DNA from: Branchiostoma lanceolatum
Taxonomy: Eukaryota > Chordata > Leptocardii > Amphioxiformes > Branchiostomatidae
Direction: 5' to 3'
Assembly (NCBI RefSeq): GCF_035083965.1
Contig: NC_089722.1
Location: 27,240,642-27,304,641 of the forward strand
Length of the DNA: 64,000 nucleotides
Shown here: positions 35,201 to 48,587 of the stretch, one piece after another
How positions within the stretch are numbered: the first letter of the stretch is position 1
Layout of the letters: the number at the start of each line of letters is the position of its first letter
Notes under the pieces: model-generated
The model's input: the letters and a program-made list of their open reading frames with translations, nothing else
Database searches by the model: none
What the model was told of the DNA's origin: nothing
Translations under genes and position numbers: made by a program

Positions 35201-37111
35201 CACAGTAATCTAAGTGTTTTCCTGCCGCTGAGAAAACACGTTAACGATTGTTGCTAGGACGTACTTGTTACGTGTGGAAGCACGGCGGATAAGACTTCTA
35301 TATTTGGCAGCGTTTCTCGAAGCACAGGTGTAATGCGTGAAACGCAAGGGCTACGAAGATCCTTTTCGCACAACATTGTGAAGTTCTTAGCTATTCCTCG
35401 AGGTCAAATCTTATTTTTTATAGAACTGTAACTTTTATCATGAGATGGTAAGTATTACCATGTTGTATGCCGTACAATAGTGGCTGATCAGCCTTTGAAT
35501 AATCTATTATGAATGCTTAAAAAAATAGACATGGGAAAACACACCTTCACTGTCTTTTGCTGCGTAGTCACGGGAATTTCACTTGGATTTACATAAAATT
35601 GGATATAGTTTTCTCCGACTTTGCACATGATTATGAGCACCATCATCTCTGGATACAAACAACAAAACCTATCTCGACTACTTAGCGCTATTACGTGTAA
35701 GTTTTATGGTCGTCCTCTTTTTTAAATCAATTCAATGTAATTTTAGGACCAGTGAACAGATTAGAAGAAAGGTGTATTGCTCAATTATTGTACATGATAC
35801 AAGGTATGGCAACTTGAGCAAAAATTGTGGAAAGTGATTTACTCTATAGACTTCGTAATGCAGGGTTAAACTATATTCTTGTGCAGTGTTTAGTGAAATC
35901 TATAATGTCTAGATACGTTTTTCTTTGTATGCAGTTAGAGGTCTTATGTTATAGCAGACAAAAGATACATATCGCTACATTTAATGTCTATGCAACTCAT
36001 TGTCCAAGACAAAGCGAACGAGATCGTGCACAGTGTCTGTATAGCCTATGTATGCTTTACAGCATTTGTTTGTAAGAAAGATAGTCTCTGTTATAAATTT
36101 CTTCTCTACACCAACATTTAAAAATATTGTAACATCTTCTCGACACCAAAACAATAATGTTACATGGATTTACAGCTACTAAATAACGCCGACGAGGTGT
36201 GGCTCTCCTCAAACATGGGACCTCCATTCAACGTCCTATTTTAAGGATGTCCCTAGCCGAGGAAAGTACTCATTTTCACCTGAATCAAGTAAAGAAATTG
36301 ATGTTAAGTGTAATTACCAAGGGCTTGGCAACATTAGGACCTCCCAGGGATTTGAATTCGGTATCACCAGGTCCTGAGTCAACCACCCTAACCACAAGGC
36401 TACCGTACCACTTCTCAGACATTTTATTGATTGACCATTCCTTTATCGTAATAACCATCGCAAAAGCGTTGCCGTCGTTAGTGGTGTTGTGTAAGTGAGT
36501 TATATTCTCTTTTCAGAAACAGGCATGAGTTAATGACCACTCATATCACACCCCAGGATAACAAAAGATCAAACAGCTCAGCTAACAAATCTTGTTATCT
36601 CCTAATAGCCGTACAGATGGTTGTATATATCATTAAGTGTGCCCTAATAGACGACATAGGATCAAATGCTAAATCTTGTGGTACAATAGATGTGATAATC
36701 AACTTTCCGATGGTATGATAGTCCAGCCAAGCCTTTGGTAAGACTGTCTGCCCACTAAATGGACCAGTAAATATTATGCGGTCTTCAGGCTAACACGAAG
36801 CACGCACATAACGGTACATTTGTTTTAGATGTGTTAGGGTCATAGCCTTAACTGTAGTCATAAGACAGGGTGGACTAGGGTCACTCACCATCGAAGTAAC
36901 TGTTGGATTCAACATCCATTCACACTAATGACATGTCATTAGCATCAAATTTTGTCATGTGTATGATAACTGTTATTTGGGTAAAAACTGCGAAAACAAG
37001 AGTTCCGCGACCTCATATCTCCATGAACAATTCTATTTATGCAAATAACTTACACATTTACACAATATATGCTTAATCATAAACACCTTTATCTTACTTA
37101 CACATGTTGCA
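32233..37111. other. Intergenic between the GPCR genes, middle part
   Basis: No gene recognised. It includes a degenerate copy of the 'CATAACTCAAGAA' family at 32900-33090, whose ends carry inverted TCTTCGCC / GGCGAAGA. A short CACA tract near 33025 belongs to that copy. The rest, including the small open frames at 34157 and 35827, shows nothing recognisable. Confidence 0.45.
32915..33085. repeat. Dispersed repeat copy with CACA microsatellite
   Basis: Bounded by inverted AATCTTCGCC (near 32925) and GGCGAAGAT (near 33072). It contains 'CTTCTTGAGTTATGCTG' and 'CTACCAAATATCAAGACAATCC', landmarks shared with 37112-38585 and 15370-15990, and an internal CA/CACA run. Confidence 0.65.
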
Positions 37112-37723
37112 ATATTGACAGTCCTATAATTTTACAATTGGATACATTTGGGTGTTTTTGCATTAATTATGCAAATTAGGAATTCATTTGCATTATTGGT
37201 ATCTGTTGATGCTCCACTTTCCATAAACTACATATATAACAAGTATTTGAGTCTTATGACAGAGAACACTGAAAATATAGATTTTCCTCATTAACTATGC
37301 AAACTAAGTCCCAATAAGCATAATTTGCACTTCGTTGTCTACATCTCTGTCTAAGCTACCCGCATACCAAATATCATGGAAATCCGTCGTTCCTTTGTTC
37401 AGTTATTCTCCTTAAAAGATTTTAACGCCCCTGCAGTTCAAGAGCAAGCTGCTAGGGGGCCCAAACCCACACCACTTTTTCATTACACCACAAGCTATTT
37501 GCCACCAAAAAATCAAGACCATAGCACGTCCAGGTCAAGAGATACAAAAATGGAATTTCTGCTGCAGTACCAAGGTCACATACCAGGGGGCCCAAAATCG
37601 ACCTTGAATTTCGGCTTCACAACACCTGCCCCCATACCAAATATCATCGTAATCCATCAAGAGGTTCTTGAGTTATGCTGACTACAGTAGTCCGGAAACA
37701 CAAACAAACAAACAAACAAACAA

Positions 37724-37758
<35 letters not shown>

Positions 37759-38585
37759 AACAGACAGACACACAGACACACCCAAAACTATATCTCCATG
37801 TTTCATGGAGATAATTATACTGCATGGTCATGTCTGCTGGTCTGTGCCATTCATTTAGCAAAGCTGAGAGAAATCTGGAGAAATTGCTTTAAAGGGACAA
37901 TCACATGGTACCGTGTTATTATCTCCATGAAAAATGGAGATATTGTTTTGGGTGTGTCTGTCTGTCTGTCTGTTTGTTTGTTTGTCTGTTTGTGTTTCCG
38001 CACTACTCCAGTCAGCATAACTCAAGAGCCTCTCGATGGATTACGAGGATATTTGGTACGTGGGCAGGTGTTGTGAAGCCGAAGGTCAAGGTCGATTTTG
38101 GGCCCCCTGGTATGTGACCTTGGTACTGCAGCGGAACTTCAATTTTTGTATATTTTGACCTGGACGTGCTGTGATCTTGATTTTTGGGTGGCAGATAGCT
38201 TGTGATGTAATAAAGAAGTGGTGTAGGTTTGGGCCCTCTAGCAGCTTCCTCTGAAACTGCAGGGGCGTTTTTGTGAAAACCTTCTAAGGAGAATAACTGA
38301 ACAAAGGAACAACGGATTTCCATGACATTTAGTATGCAGGTAGCTTTCACAGAGATGTACACAATGAAGTGCAAATAATGCTAATTGGGACTTAATTTGC
38401 ATAGCTAATGAGGAAAATCTATATTTGCAGTGTTTTCCATTATCAGACTCAAATACATGTAACGTATGTAGTTTATGGAAAGCGGATCATCAACAGATAC
38501 CAATTATGCAAATAAATACCTAATTTGCATAATTAATGGAAAACGCCTATCTCATTTAAGTGGAAAATTATAGGACTGTCAATAT
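37112..38585. mobile_element. 1.47-kb inverted-repeat element with microsatellites
   Basis: Left arm 37112-37818 and right arm 37916-38585 are reverse complements at moderate divergence. They flank a spacer of about 97 bp. The outer ends read ATATTGACAGTCCTATAATT and its inverse. Each arm carries a CAAA/CAGA (or GTCT/GTTT) microsatellite near the centre and 'AACTCAAGA' and 'CTGCAGTACCAAGGTCACAT' landmarks. An outer part of the right arm (38330-38480) is repeated directly at 38585-38735. No transposase frame was seen. It may be two copies of one family inserted tail to tail, or one foldback element. Confidence 0.75.
37692..37765. repeat. (CAAA)n(CAGA)n microsatellite
   Basis: Tetranucleotide run inside the left arm of the inverted-repeat element; its mirror (GTCT/GTTT) is at 37957-38000. 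Confidence 0.85.
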
Positions 38586-38735
38586 GATGCTTAGTATGCA
38601 GGTAGCTTGGACAGAGATATACAGAATGAAGTGTAAATTATGATAATTTTCACTTAATTTGCATAGGTGATAAAGAAAATCTATATTTGCAGTGTTTCCC
38701 ATTATCAGACTCAAATACATGTAACGTATTTTTCC
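38585..38735. repeat. Direct duplicate of 38330-38480
   Basis: 'TTAGTATGCAGGTAGCTT' to 'CAAATACATGTAACGTA' occurs twice about 255 bp apart in the same orientation, at modest divergence. Confidence 0.7.
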
Positions 38736-39039
38736 TTTGGAAAGCTTTATATTTGATAGATAATACATTCCTACGAAAATGCTATTGAAGGCAGCTTGCT
38801 TTGCTGCGCCACCTGCCGAGGCCTGTTGGCACGACGGCTTGTGTTTCGCCTTTACATGCTTCATTTTTTGTAGAATAGACCTTTGCTACTCATTTAACTA
38901 TTTATATTTTGTTCCTATATCCTATACACGGTCTCATGACAATAATTTGAACATGACAGTGATAAAAGTATGCTAGTCTCGTCTATAAATCTAAATCAGC
39001 TACTACAGCCTTTAAAAAGTCAAGTAAAGTCAAGTCAAG

Positions 39040-39915
39040 ACAGACTTGACCCTCATGATCATCTCCCACTGCGCCATGTTTGCCAGCTTTCCACATTTAA
39101 CACCAAGTGGTTTCTATCAGGAGGCCTGTTGAAGGCACAGACTGCAGTGTGATGGGCGCCAGTTAAAATAGTCTCTGCCAGCAAATAATACACTTTCCAG
39201 TTTTTAGTAGTAGGCGGGCCATTTTCTGAGGGAAGCTTTTAATGCCTATCGGGTACCTAAATCAAGTAGTGTTCCCGACAACAAAGACAATTATATCGTC
39301 TGGTTGGTAATATAAAATCAAGTAGAACATAGTTTTCTCCTGTACGCAGCCTCCTTGAAGCTCACCACCTACTGCGCCATGTTTCCCAGCTTTCTACACT
39401 TAACACCAAAAGATTTCCTCCGAAGGCCTATTAGAATCACAGCCTGTAGTGTGATGGGTACCGGTGGAAACAGTTTCAGCCAATGAACAATATACTTCTC
39501 AGTTTTTAGCAGTAGGTGAGCCATTTTTTGAGGGAAGATTCCAGTGCCTATCGAGTACTTTGATAATGTAGTGTTCCTGACAACAAAGACAATTATATCA
39601 TCTGGTTGGTAAGTCAACTAGTACATAGTTTTCCCCTGTACACAGCCTCCTTGACCCTCACCACCTACTGCGCAATGTTTACCAGCTTTCTACATTTAAC
39701 ACCAAGTGGTTTCTATCAGGAGGCCTGTTAGAATCACAGCCTGTAGTGTGATGGGTGCCGGTTGAAACAGTTTCTGTCAACGAACAATACACTACTTCTC
39801 ATTTTTTTAGCAGTATGTGGGCCATTTTCTGAGGGAAGATCCCAATGCCTATCGAGTACTTTGATCATGTAGTGTTCCTGACAACAAAGATGATTGTATC
39901 ATCAGGTTGGTACCT
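39040..39915. repeat. Three tandem copies of a ~300-bp unit
   Basis: Copies begin near 39050, 39355 and 39655 with 'CTGCGCCATGTTT(G/C)CCAGCTTT' or a variant. They include 'GGTTTCTATCAGGAGGCCTGTT' and 'TAGTGTTCC(C/T)GACAACAAAGA', and end with 'GTACACAGCCTCCTTGA'. Copies 2 and 3 are the more alike. There is no conserved frame. Confidence 0.85.
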
Positions 39916-39923
39916 CAACCTCT

Positions 39924-40123
39924 TCTGTACACAACCCAATCTTATTCTTCTGTAGACGATTCAACGACCTGTCTGTTATTTTCATCAGTACATAATGAGC
40001 AGTTTCTATCGGTGCAGTGATCACTCTGCAGCGATAGAAACTGTTCATTATGCACTGATAGATAAAGACGACAGACAGGTCGTTGAAACGCCTACAGAAG
40101 AATAAAATAGGGTTGTATACAGA
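39924..40123. repeat. 200-bp near-perfect hairpin
   Basis: Arms of about 95 bp (39924-40016 and 40027-40123) are inverse copies with scattered mismatches (core TTCAACGACCTGTCTG). They meet at a short GCAGTGATCACTCTGC palindromic loop. It follows directly on the 300-bp tandem array, so it may be part of the same element. Confidence 0.8.
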
Positions 40124-43100
40124 TGAAAAATACATACTTGTTCAAAAGAATATTCTACCCTGTTCATCTGTTAGTAATCCATAGATGATACTTTGTAATC
40201 AAAACTGAACGATCCATTGCTTTTCTGTCTTTGGTGTTGCCAGACACTTACGAACGGATAAATTATGACAAAGTTTATTATGAATACTCTTAAATCACAT
40301 TGTCGGCATGTTAATTGTATAACTGCCTAATTTAACGATGACATTTGATTATATTTTTGACAGGAATGCACTTAAGTATGATGAAATGGAATTAATTAAT
40401 TGTTTTTGTTACATCATGATTAGAATATAAGGTCATAGGTTCATTCGCACTAATGAAGACTTTAATCTCGTGCCAGGCTATATAATGATAGGGTTTGGGC
40501 AATAAATAATGTATTTAGCTATACATGTTCTTGGAGATAACGTCGCAACCGCAATAAAGCAAGCTGCAAGTCATTTAGATTTTGGTGAAGCCATGGAAAA
40601 TAGATATGCCCAATCTATAAAAAAACTATAGCTATTCTAGTGCAGTATTGGGCACTTTGTGAAATACCTTGCTCAGCCTACTTGTAACATGAAACGCAAT
40701 TACATTCTTTGACACTACGTAGCGTACCAATTACATTGGGCAGATTGAAGATAGCGTCCAATTGCGTGAGGATGGAAGAAAGTGGATTAAAAATCTATAC
40801 TTGGCAGTCAGGTTTGGATGCAATATCTTCAGCCAAACATTCCATTGAACATCGTCCTTCTTTCGTGGCGTTATAACCGTCCACTAGGGGTTATTTAGAA
40901 TATGACCTTACATGTAAGAACGTTGCTCACACAGTCTTACCACCGATGAAGAGTTAGACACATGTCACCGCATGCGTCAGTGATGGATTGCTCTTTCCTG
41001 CCTCCACACGTATCAAGGTTTCCAGGGACCGAAAACCTCATTTGCTCCTGACAGTTTACAACCTCGTGACTGATGGACGGTCACGTTCGCCCTTAATTGC
41101 CAGACAAAGGAGAAGACCTGATTCCTACCGCCTCGGGAATTGCATTCATCAAATCCACTTACGAGGTCCATTTATTTCATGAAAAATACCTCTTCAACAA
41201 AACTATCAAAAAGATTTCTTCAAACTGCGTGTGGCTTGCCTTTGCTGATTGTTTCTTAGAAGGTCAGTCGTTAATGTAAAATCAGCAGCCTGGTAGCTTA
41301 TGGAAAGCTTTCAAGAAGCTTAGGTAGAACTCGTTAACCTAGCTGGATTGAATCCAGCGGAGCGCCGTATCAACTAAGAGGATTACGACAAGAAACATTG
41401 TCAAAGAAAACTCTTCGCGACTTAATCTTCCATACAACTTAGGGAGCTGTGACAGACGTAAAGCTGATGGAAATTAATTGGGTTTCTCCAAGTTTCACTC
41501 TCGCAAAGTAATCTTCTGGAGTTGATTGCAATCAAAGCCATGAAATGCTCGGCTGTTTATGTATGGTCGGTTAGTCGTTTCCACTTCTTTGCTTTTTATT
41601 GCCATGTCATTATGTGCTTTTAGTTCCTGATGGCTGCCAACCGTCTTGTGTCCATGACATGATGATTACTTGCCTCATTTCCTCGCCAGAGAAATGTTAT
41701 GTTTCCGGTGTTTTCTTTCTACGTGTGCCATCAAAATGTTAATATAATCAGTACAACTTGCCACAAGGGACCAAATTATTCAAATCTAAGGACGTAGGCG
41801 TTTGGGTTAAGGGACTGTCTTAAGAGGGATGTGCACAGGCGGCGTGATGAATATGTAGGCGTCAAATGATAAACGGCGTTTCTGACAATTGTTACCTTTA
41901 ATTTCAAGAGTTCAATTGGACTGGTTTGGTGTATCACGACATAAACGTGCTCATCAAGAAAATACCCATACCTTATGTGTGTGGCGGAAAATTCGACGGA
42001 CTTCTAGAAATAACTGACATTATAAAGTCTCACCTTAGTCACAATCATGTGAAATAAAAGTTCGTAAAATAACAGATATAGAAGCTGCATTGAAGCTGTC
42101 GTACGGTTCATATAGACAGCTGCTTTCGCGTCGTGCGACACACGAGACAGTCAAATGAGATTTATATTTGATAAAAGTTAGGTAGCATGTACATGAACTT
42201 TATAGGGGTGAAAAATGAGGCTGCTCGAGCACAAAATATGTGAGTATGTTAAAAATAAAAAGGCCGGGAATATTTCATCAAGCTGAAATGCGATGCAGTT
42301 TACTACCAATTTTAGGAGGATTTCTTTAACTTAGTTGCAAAGCACAACTTTCTATAAGTCAGGATATATTTTGTGCCATCAAAAAGCCTGTTTATTTCCG
42401 TTAACAATGATATGATACTTTTTCATAATCTTTTATGCAAATTCATGTTTGAAGGTTAGTTGCAAGTGTCGTGATAACGTACATCAACAGTGAACATAAA
42501 TGCATAATGATAAGCGTCTAATCTAGGTCTACTGTAAAAATTTATATTCACTATTGTAGTTGGCTATGACTTATTCTCTACAGGCAGGGAGGAATGAAAG
42601 TCCCATGTTTTGCGTACTAGATGGAGTTTGTGATTTTAGTAAGAATATCATTTTTGAAGTGTTTAGATAAACAAAAAATCCAAGATGATAAAGTAACGGA
42701 GATATGATGAAGAAAGTCATGTTTCTGTACTTTCCGAAAGAGTCACATTGATTCAACTCACTACTGCCACGTGAATTTTTCCCTGTTGCCACGTGTATGC
42801 ATACGAGCATGAATGCACTCGGTGTAACTATGTAATACGTATATCATACAAATTAATGGGGTGGTCTTAAGCATTAGCTGTCCAAGGCCGTGAACAGTGG
42901 GCAATAGCTTTTATATCACTCAAACAAGGTCGAAATCCCTTCAAAATCTCACTGACATCGCCTTTATGTTTTGCGGGAATAACATTTCTTTGAAACGATG
43001 TACTAGAATGCTGACAACCACTCAAGCAAATGTACTGCAATTTCTCAAGCGCGAAATTGTTGTCAAAGGATGTGTAACCTTTCTACGAAAGCAAGTATCG

Positions 43101-43185
43101 TTTACGCGTGAGCTGCTTCTGTAATGATGCGTGTATCGTGTTGGGGTGCACCGCCTCGTGATGCCCATTATTACCATTATGTTTT
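40124..43185. other. Intergenic, no feature seen
   Basis: AT-rich DNA with no recognisable exon, repeat with definable ends, or RNA gene. Confidence 0.4.
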
Positions 43186-43186
43186 A

Positions 43187-43202
43187 GGCAGCGTGTGTGT
43201 TT

Positions 43203-43257
<55 letters not shown>

Positions 43258-43530
43258 TGTGTGTGTGTGCGTTTGTCTGTCTTTTGGTCAACAAGAAATG
43301 CTGCATGGATTGGTTACATATTTGATGTTATGGTAGACTGTGACAAAAACGGGAAATAATTAGAATTTGGGCTCCCGGCGGTTTCCCTTGGTACTGCAGC
43401 GATACTTCCGGTGTAGATATCTCGATTTTTTGGACAAGCTTTGGTCAATATATTTCAGAGGTAGAGACTTCTTGTGCATGGAAATATGTGACATAAGTTG
43501 GGGCTTCTTATTTTGTTGTTGTTTTGTTTT
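43187..43530. repeat. (TG)n tract joined to a 'TTGGTACTGCAGC' repeat fragment
   Basis: A long TG run (about 43195-43275) is followed by a fragment of the family seen at 15370-15990 and 37112-38585, recognisable by 'TTGGTACTGCAGCGATACTTC' and 'TCTCGATTTTTTGGACA'. The association of this family with a microsatellite recurs in at least three places in the window. Confidence 0.7.
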
Positions 43531-46500
43531 GTATTGTTTTAGAAAAAGGCATTTCACAAGATGATACAAAACACATAATACAAACAGAGGGAAAACAAAG
43601 TTCTAACAAAATTTAACATAAGCCACGGATCCAAAATGATAAGTAAAGGTGGAAACAGAAATGAGCTACAACGTAAATATAAGAAGTATCTATGATAATA
43701 ATAATAATAACATCATTGGCAAATAAATGTAATGAAAACAATATCAATTAAACATAACAGTAAATTAATAATAAACAGAACTAATTGAACTAGGCTGCCT
43801 ATCTAGTTTGTATATAGAAGTCACCGCATAACTGAATTGTTAGAAGAATACATTTATATATTCCCTTTTCCAGGCCTAGGGCAAAATAATGCCCCTTGAC
43901 CATGTACACCGTACCAAACCCGACCATTGCGCACTCTAAAAACACGCTTAAAGATTCCAGTTTGTCAGATTCTTTACGTCATATTTATGGGTACTTAAAT
44001 TTTACATTCATGAGGCTGACATTGCTATGAAGTCAACCATATTATATAAATGCCTTGAAACTATATTGACTGTGGCTTCATATTTTCCAGACCTTTCATA
44101 AGTTGCATTTCCAGATCATGAACGGTTACTGCCCTCACTTTACAACTCTACTGGGTAACTGGATGCCTTTTTCATTACGTACGAATCTGTCATTCTCGTA
44201 AAGTGCATGGCCTACCCAGATATAGAGGGATTCAATAACGCAATTTTATCAGCAATAGGACGTCGCCACGTTGGTACAATATCATAAAAGCTTATGACAC
44301 CATCCCTTTCTTCATAACCTAAGGTAGGAAGGAAGGCATCCAGCATATTGATTTATCGGCAAGGTAGAAACAAGAAACTTTTCAAACGTTTCTATTTGAA
44401 GGTGACATGCAAGAAGAAAACTTTCCTGGTCACGTAACCGTTTGAATAATTACCTAGACCAAATGCATAGTTTCCTCAGGAATTATCTTTCAATATAATT
44501 GGCTTGTGTCTGTATTGAATTTTACGCTAGCGCCGTCAAACTTACGTAAGCTGATGTTTAATGACAGCCCGCACAAATAGAAATGAAGATTAATCGGAAA
44601 ACAGTGTAAGCTTAAAATTATTTTCAAAAGTAGCTTGAATCTATGAGCAAATACTTGCGGTGTATCCAATTAACAATATGGAAATCTTCTTTTAGTTTTG
44701 ATTAGAATTTATGTGACGAAATTAAAAAAATGAGTCTGTAAATTGGGGTTTGCATGTTTGGGTCTATTTCATTAATTCTCCAGTCATCTGTGATATACCA
44801 GAAACTAATTTAAAGCAATTAGATATCTGGTATCAGTTTTATAACTGCATACCTGGAAAAAGAGATTCACGAAACATGATGCATCAAAATGTCTAACACC
44901 CTTGTGAGGACGGATATGGAATGCCAGTTTTATGGCTAATGGCTTCTCTCCATGTGGGCGTCTCTTTAGCAGTTTTGACGGGTTGAGTGCACCAAGGGCA
45001 CCAGCTCAGCTTACCCGTTGAAGAACACAATTACGTATAAGATGATAGCATGGATATATCGAAGACATAGGGATGTATATTCCCATGGGGATCCAATGGG
45101 GAAGTCATGGTTGATCTAATTAATAATCAGAGCAACATTATAAGAGGTCTGAGGCAATAGGGATGTGTGTAGAGTACTACTGTAGACAAAATTAGATATC
45201 TTTAACGTCAGTAGAAACCACTACATTTTGTATATTTTACTGGCATTGGTTCAAGAGGTCATGCCTGGATAGATGGCGTGTCCTTATTATATGACATCTT
45301 TAACAACTTCCTCACTCTACTCAGTTGTAAATAGGTACCTTCGGTTGGAAAGGTAACAAAAAGGGCACTTGGGAAAGAAGAGGGATGGGCTCCGCCTTCC
45401 AATACCGTGATATCCAATGCCAAAGTTACAGTGGACTACCACTGCCCATAAGCTGTTGGACCATCACTTTTGCAGTAGCACCAAGACTGTCATCAAACTA
45501 GCCCGGGGTCAAAAAACATTGGATGCAGTAAGAAGACTGTCACTGTCAGAGGACATGCACTGATGTTGGCGGCCAATGACGATCTTCAATATATTACTGA
45601 CAATTTGCTTCTTCGTGCAGTTCATTAATATCAAAACTACTGTATATCAATGCTGAGAATGCCATCAAACCAGTTCGAGTTGGGTTATGACCTATACTGA
45701 CTTTGAGTAACAAATATGGTTCTGCCTTCGGGATATCATTGACCATTTGCTTAAGATAATAGTTTCATACTGTCTAATAGTGCTGAGAATATCGTCAAAC
45801 TAGCCCGGGGTTACAAGATTTGATTCCTCATGTGGAGTAAGACTATTTACCGAAATGCCGACTATGTCATCAAACTAGCTTGAGGCCACCATACATTGGA
45901 TTCATGGTATAGAAAGACAAAATAAGTACATTACACGGTGTAACTGTGTTGTGAATGATTTCATCCATCCCCGTCCTCATATATACAGATGAGGGATAGG
46001 CGAGCTGGTTACCACTGAAAGACATTAGTGGTTGACCATGCGAGCAAAATAGGATGGTCTTCGACACTGATTGCAACCAAGCGTGTCAATAAACCGGCGA
46101 TTTCTGAATCTAGTAAAAGAAACAGCCATAGAAATTCCAAGTACTGACAATGAACAATAATTCATCTAATTGAAACTATCCATTTAGAAAGAATTTCTGA
46201 AGATGTGGACGAGAACTAAAAGTAAATGTACTTTCATATTCTAAGCATCGATTTCGCTGTCGTAAGACATTGCGTTTCCATAAAAGGTACTAACATGTAG
46301 GCTTGAACTGCGCCTCGGATGAGGAAGCAGTCAAATAACAGATGAATTGGCCTGTGTTACGTGGATAGAATATCTCACAAATCATCGCTCAGAATAAAGT
46401 AAAATTCAGGGCAATGGGTGGAAGATCAATCCTCAAGCAGGATATGTTACAAACACCGCATTTGCTCACAAGTCAACCGTGTCAGGGAAACTACATTGAG

Positions 46501-48552
46501 TGCGGCGTACTTTATATTTTCTCTCTGAAAACAAAGATAAATATTAGGCCTATTTCTAGGCTATGGAATACTCGTAGCTTTTCCCGAACAAGCAATATAC
46601 ATGCAGGGTTAGAGCGGAGGTCTCGTTTTACAAGTGCGAATAGCACATTTTCTGACGGTCATCCACGTCAGCAAACTACGTTGAGGGGGCGGATTTTACA
46701 TTTTTGCTCTTATGAAATAAAGTCATAGTTTTGTCACATTTTCAGATTATGAACACTCGCAACTTACCTCTATTGACGATATACGGGCAGGTTCAAGACA
46801 GAAGTCTCGTTTTATTAGTGATATATCGGGCTTCGGCCTCCCCATAGAGTGTGTGGTCTGCCCTGATAAGGGGTTCTAATAGAGCTATTTCATCAGAAAT
46901 AACAGGTTGGCAATTTGGTACAACATCATGAAGGTCATAACACTATCATCGTATAAGGCTATTGCGTATTACCTGGGGCCAGGAAGACGGTGTGAAATAA
47001 ATTCCTTAAGGGTATTGGCGACCAGCATATTGGTTTAGCAGAGTGTTCGCTTGGCAATTCATCAAGGCGTCTGAGGCAAGGCGGATGGATAACCCACCTC
47101 ACGACGGTACGTTCTTGGGAAAGACTTGTGTCTAGAAAGAAGACTATTTGCATTCATCACGTGAAGATTCACTCAAAACCATTAACAGAAATGCCATCTA
47201 GAGTGCCGGATCGTCTGGCCATGTTAACTACATGACAGATTGCATAATTGCAATATTCTATAAAAATACTATTTTTGAAATGAACGACACATGATTGACA
47301 GTTTGCACTATACTCAATTTTACGCCAGTGTCACTCAAATGAAATTGAGCTGATTATTCAAGAAACTTTTCTAAAATGAAATGAAGATGAGGAATAGAAT
47401 GTATAGCGGAAAACGCCATCTTTTTGCATATCCGAAATATGTTGACAATATCTATGATGGAAACTCTCTGAAGTTTTTGGAAATAAAGATGTAATTTTCC
47501 CCCGCTTAAATCTAGTGTATCCTTGGTCACGAATAAAATAAAGGTGCAATTTTCTTCCCACTTTAATCTAGTGTATCTCTGGTCACGACTGAAATACCTA
47601 AGTGTGAAGACGCCGCTAAGTCGGCCTGTAGTCCTTAACCCTCCATCACCATGCCCATCGTCAGATGGAATTCTCAAAAACATATATTTAAGGCTCTAAA
47701 ACCAGTCAGCGTGTTATAAGAAGTCAAATGTTCAAAGAGCAATGTGGATTTCCTTCACTACCTTCTCATCCAAAGCAAATGAACTGACCAATGACCGTAT
47801 CTTGAAGGACTTACAAGTTGACGGCTATAAAGTGTTTCCATAATCACCCAGCTCTCCGGCCCGAACCCGAAATATGATTTGACAGATGAAAGGCACAGAA
47901 GTATCTTTCCCAAGATCCTTTGCAACCTCATTAGTGTGTGGTCCAACCACATTTGAAATATGCGACGTAAGAGTGTTGAGTCGTGAGGATTTCTACTGTA
48001 ACGCTCGGCTGAAGTGCTCATAAAGCGTCAATGTGGCATGAGATTGAGTACTAGGAATCTTACTTAAGGTGGAGTGTGAAAAACTCCTCCTTGATTGATA
48101 CACGTGTAACGTTAGGAACGGGTCAAATATCTATCAGCCCCGGCTCGAACATCAGTAGAGACGCAGACTGCATCCCAGAACAAGACAACTCTTCGCAAGC
48201 AAACGGAAAAATAGCAGGGTGAGTGTTTTGAAGTGATTTCATTTTCATTCACTGATATGGTGTTAGTATTGGTAAAAATATAAAACCGCTGCTCTGGTAC
48301 CATGTAAAGTAAGTGTTTATGAAGAAATATGGTTTTGTTGAAATATCTACCGATACTTTTTCTGAACGTTTTATCTAAAAGGACATAGTGTAAGTGACAA
48401 TTTACGGAACCCTCTTCATCGTCACTCATAACAATATTTCCTTTCTTTGGACAGTTTAACTCAATGGAACATGTTTGAGTTAAGTATGTTTCTGTATGTA
48501 TTAGTTTCGATGTGTTATCAACAAACATTTTCTGTTGCTCTTGTCAATACAG
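43531..48552. other. Intergenic with diverged duplications, upstream of GPCR 2
   Basis: Blocks near 44080-44640 and 46740-47370 are diverged copies of each other, with shared marks such as 'GGTACAA(T)ATCAT', 'CCAGCATATTG' and 'AATTTTACGC'. The block 45470-46080 holds degenerate repeats with 'GTCATCAAACTAGCCCGGGGT'. A roughly 68-bp tandem duplication lies at 47485-47595 ('TCTAGTGTATC..TGGTCACGA'). No coding exon was recognised. Confidence 0.5.
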
Positions 48553-48587
48553 GGCCTCACATAGCGGTCAGCGAAGAGTCCACCACA

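Noticed and set aside
37675..38076. 133-codon frame with KQTNKQTD repeats
   Set aside because: Translation of the CAAA/CAGA microsatellite and the spacer of the inverted-repeat element.
41286..41380. tRNA-like inverted segments near GCTGGATTGAATCCAGC
   Set aside because: Only one short stem; no cloverleaf, A box or B box could be placed.
48447..48587. N-terminal extension of GPCR 2 with a signal-peptide-like MFELSMFLYVLV
   Set aside because: The paralog begins at the equivalent MNNTT, and a good acceptor at 48551-48552 suggests the upstream part is intron. Not fully excluded.
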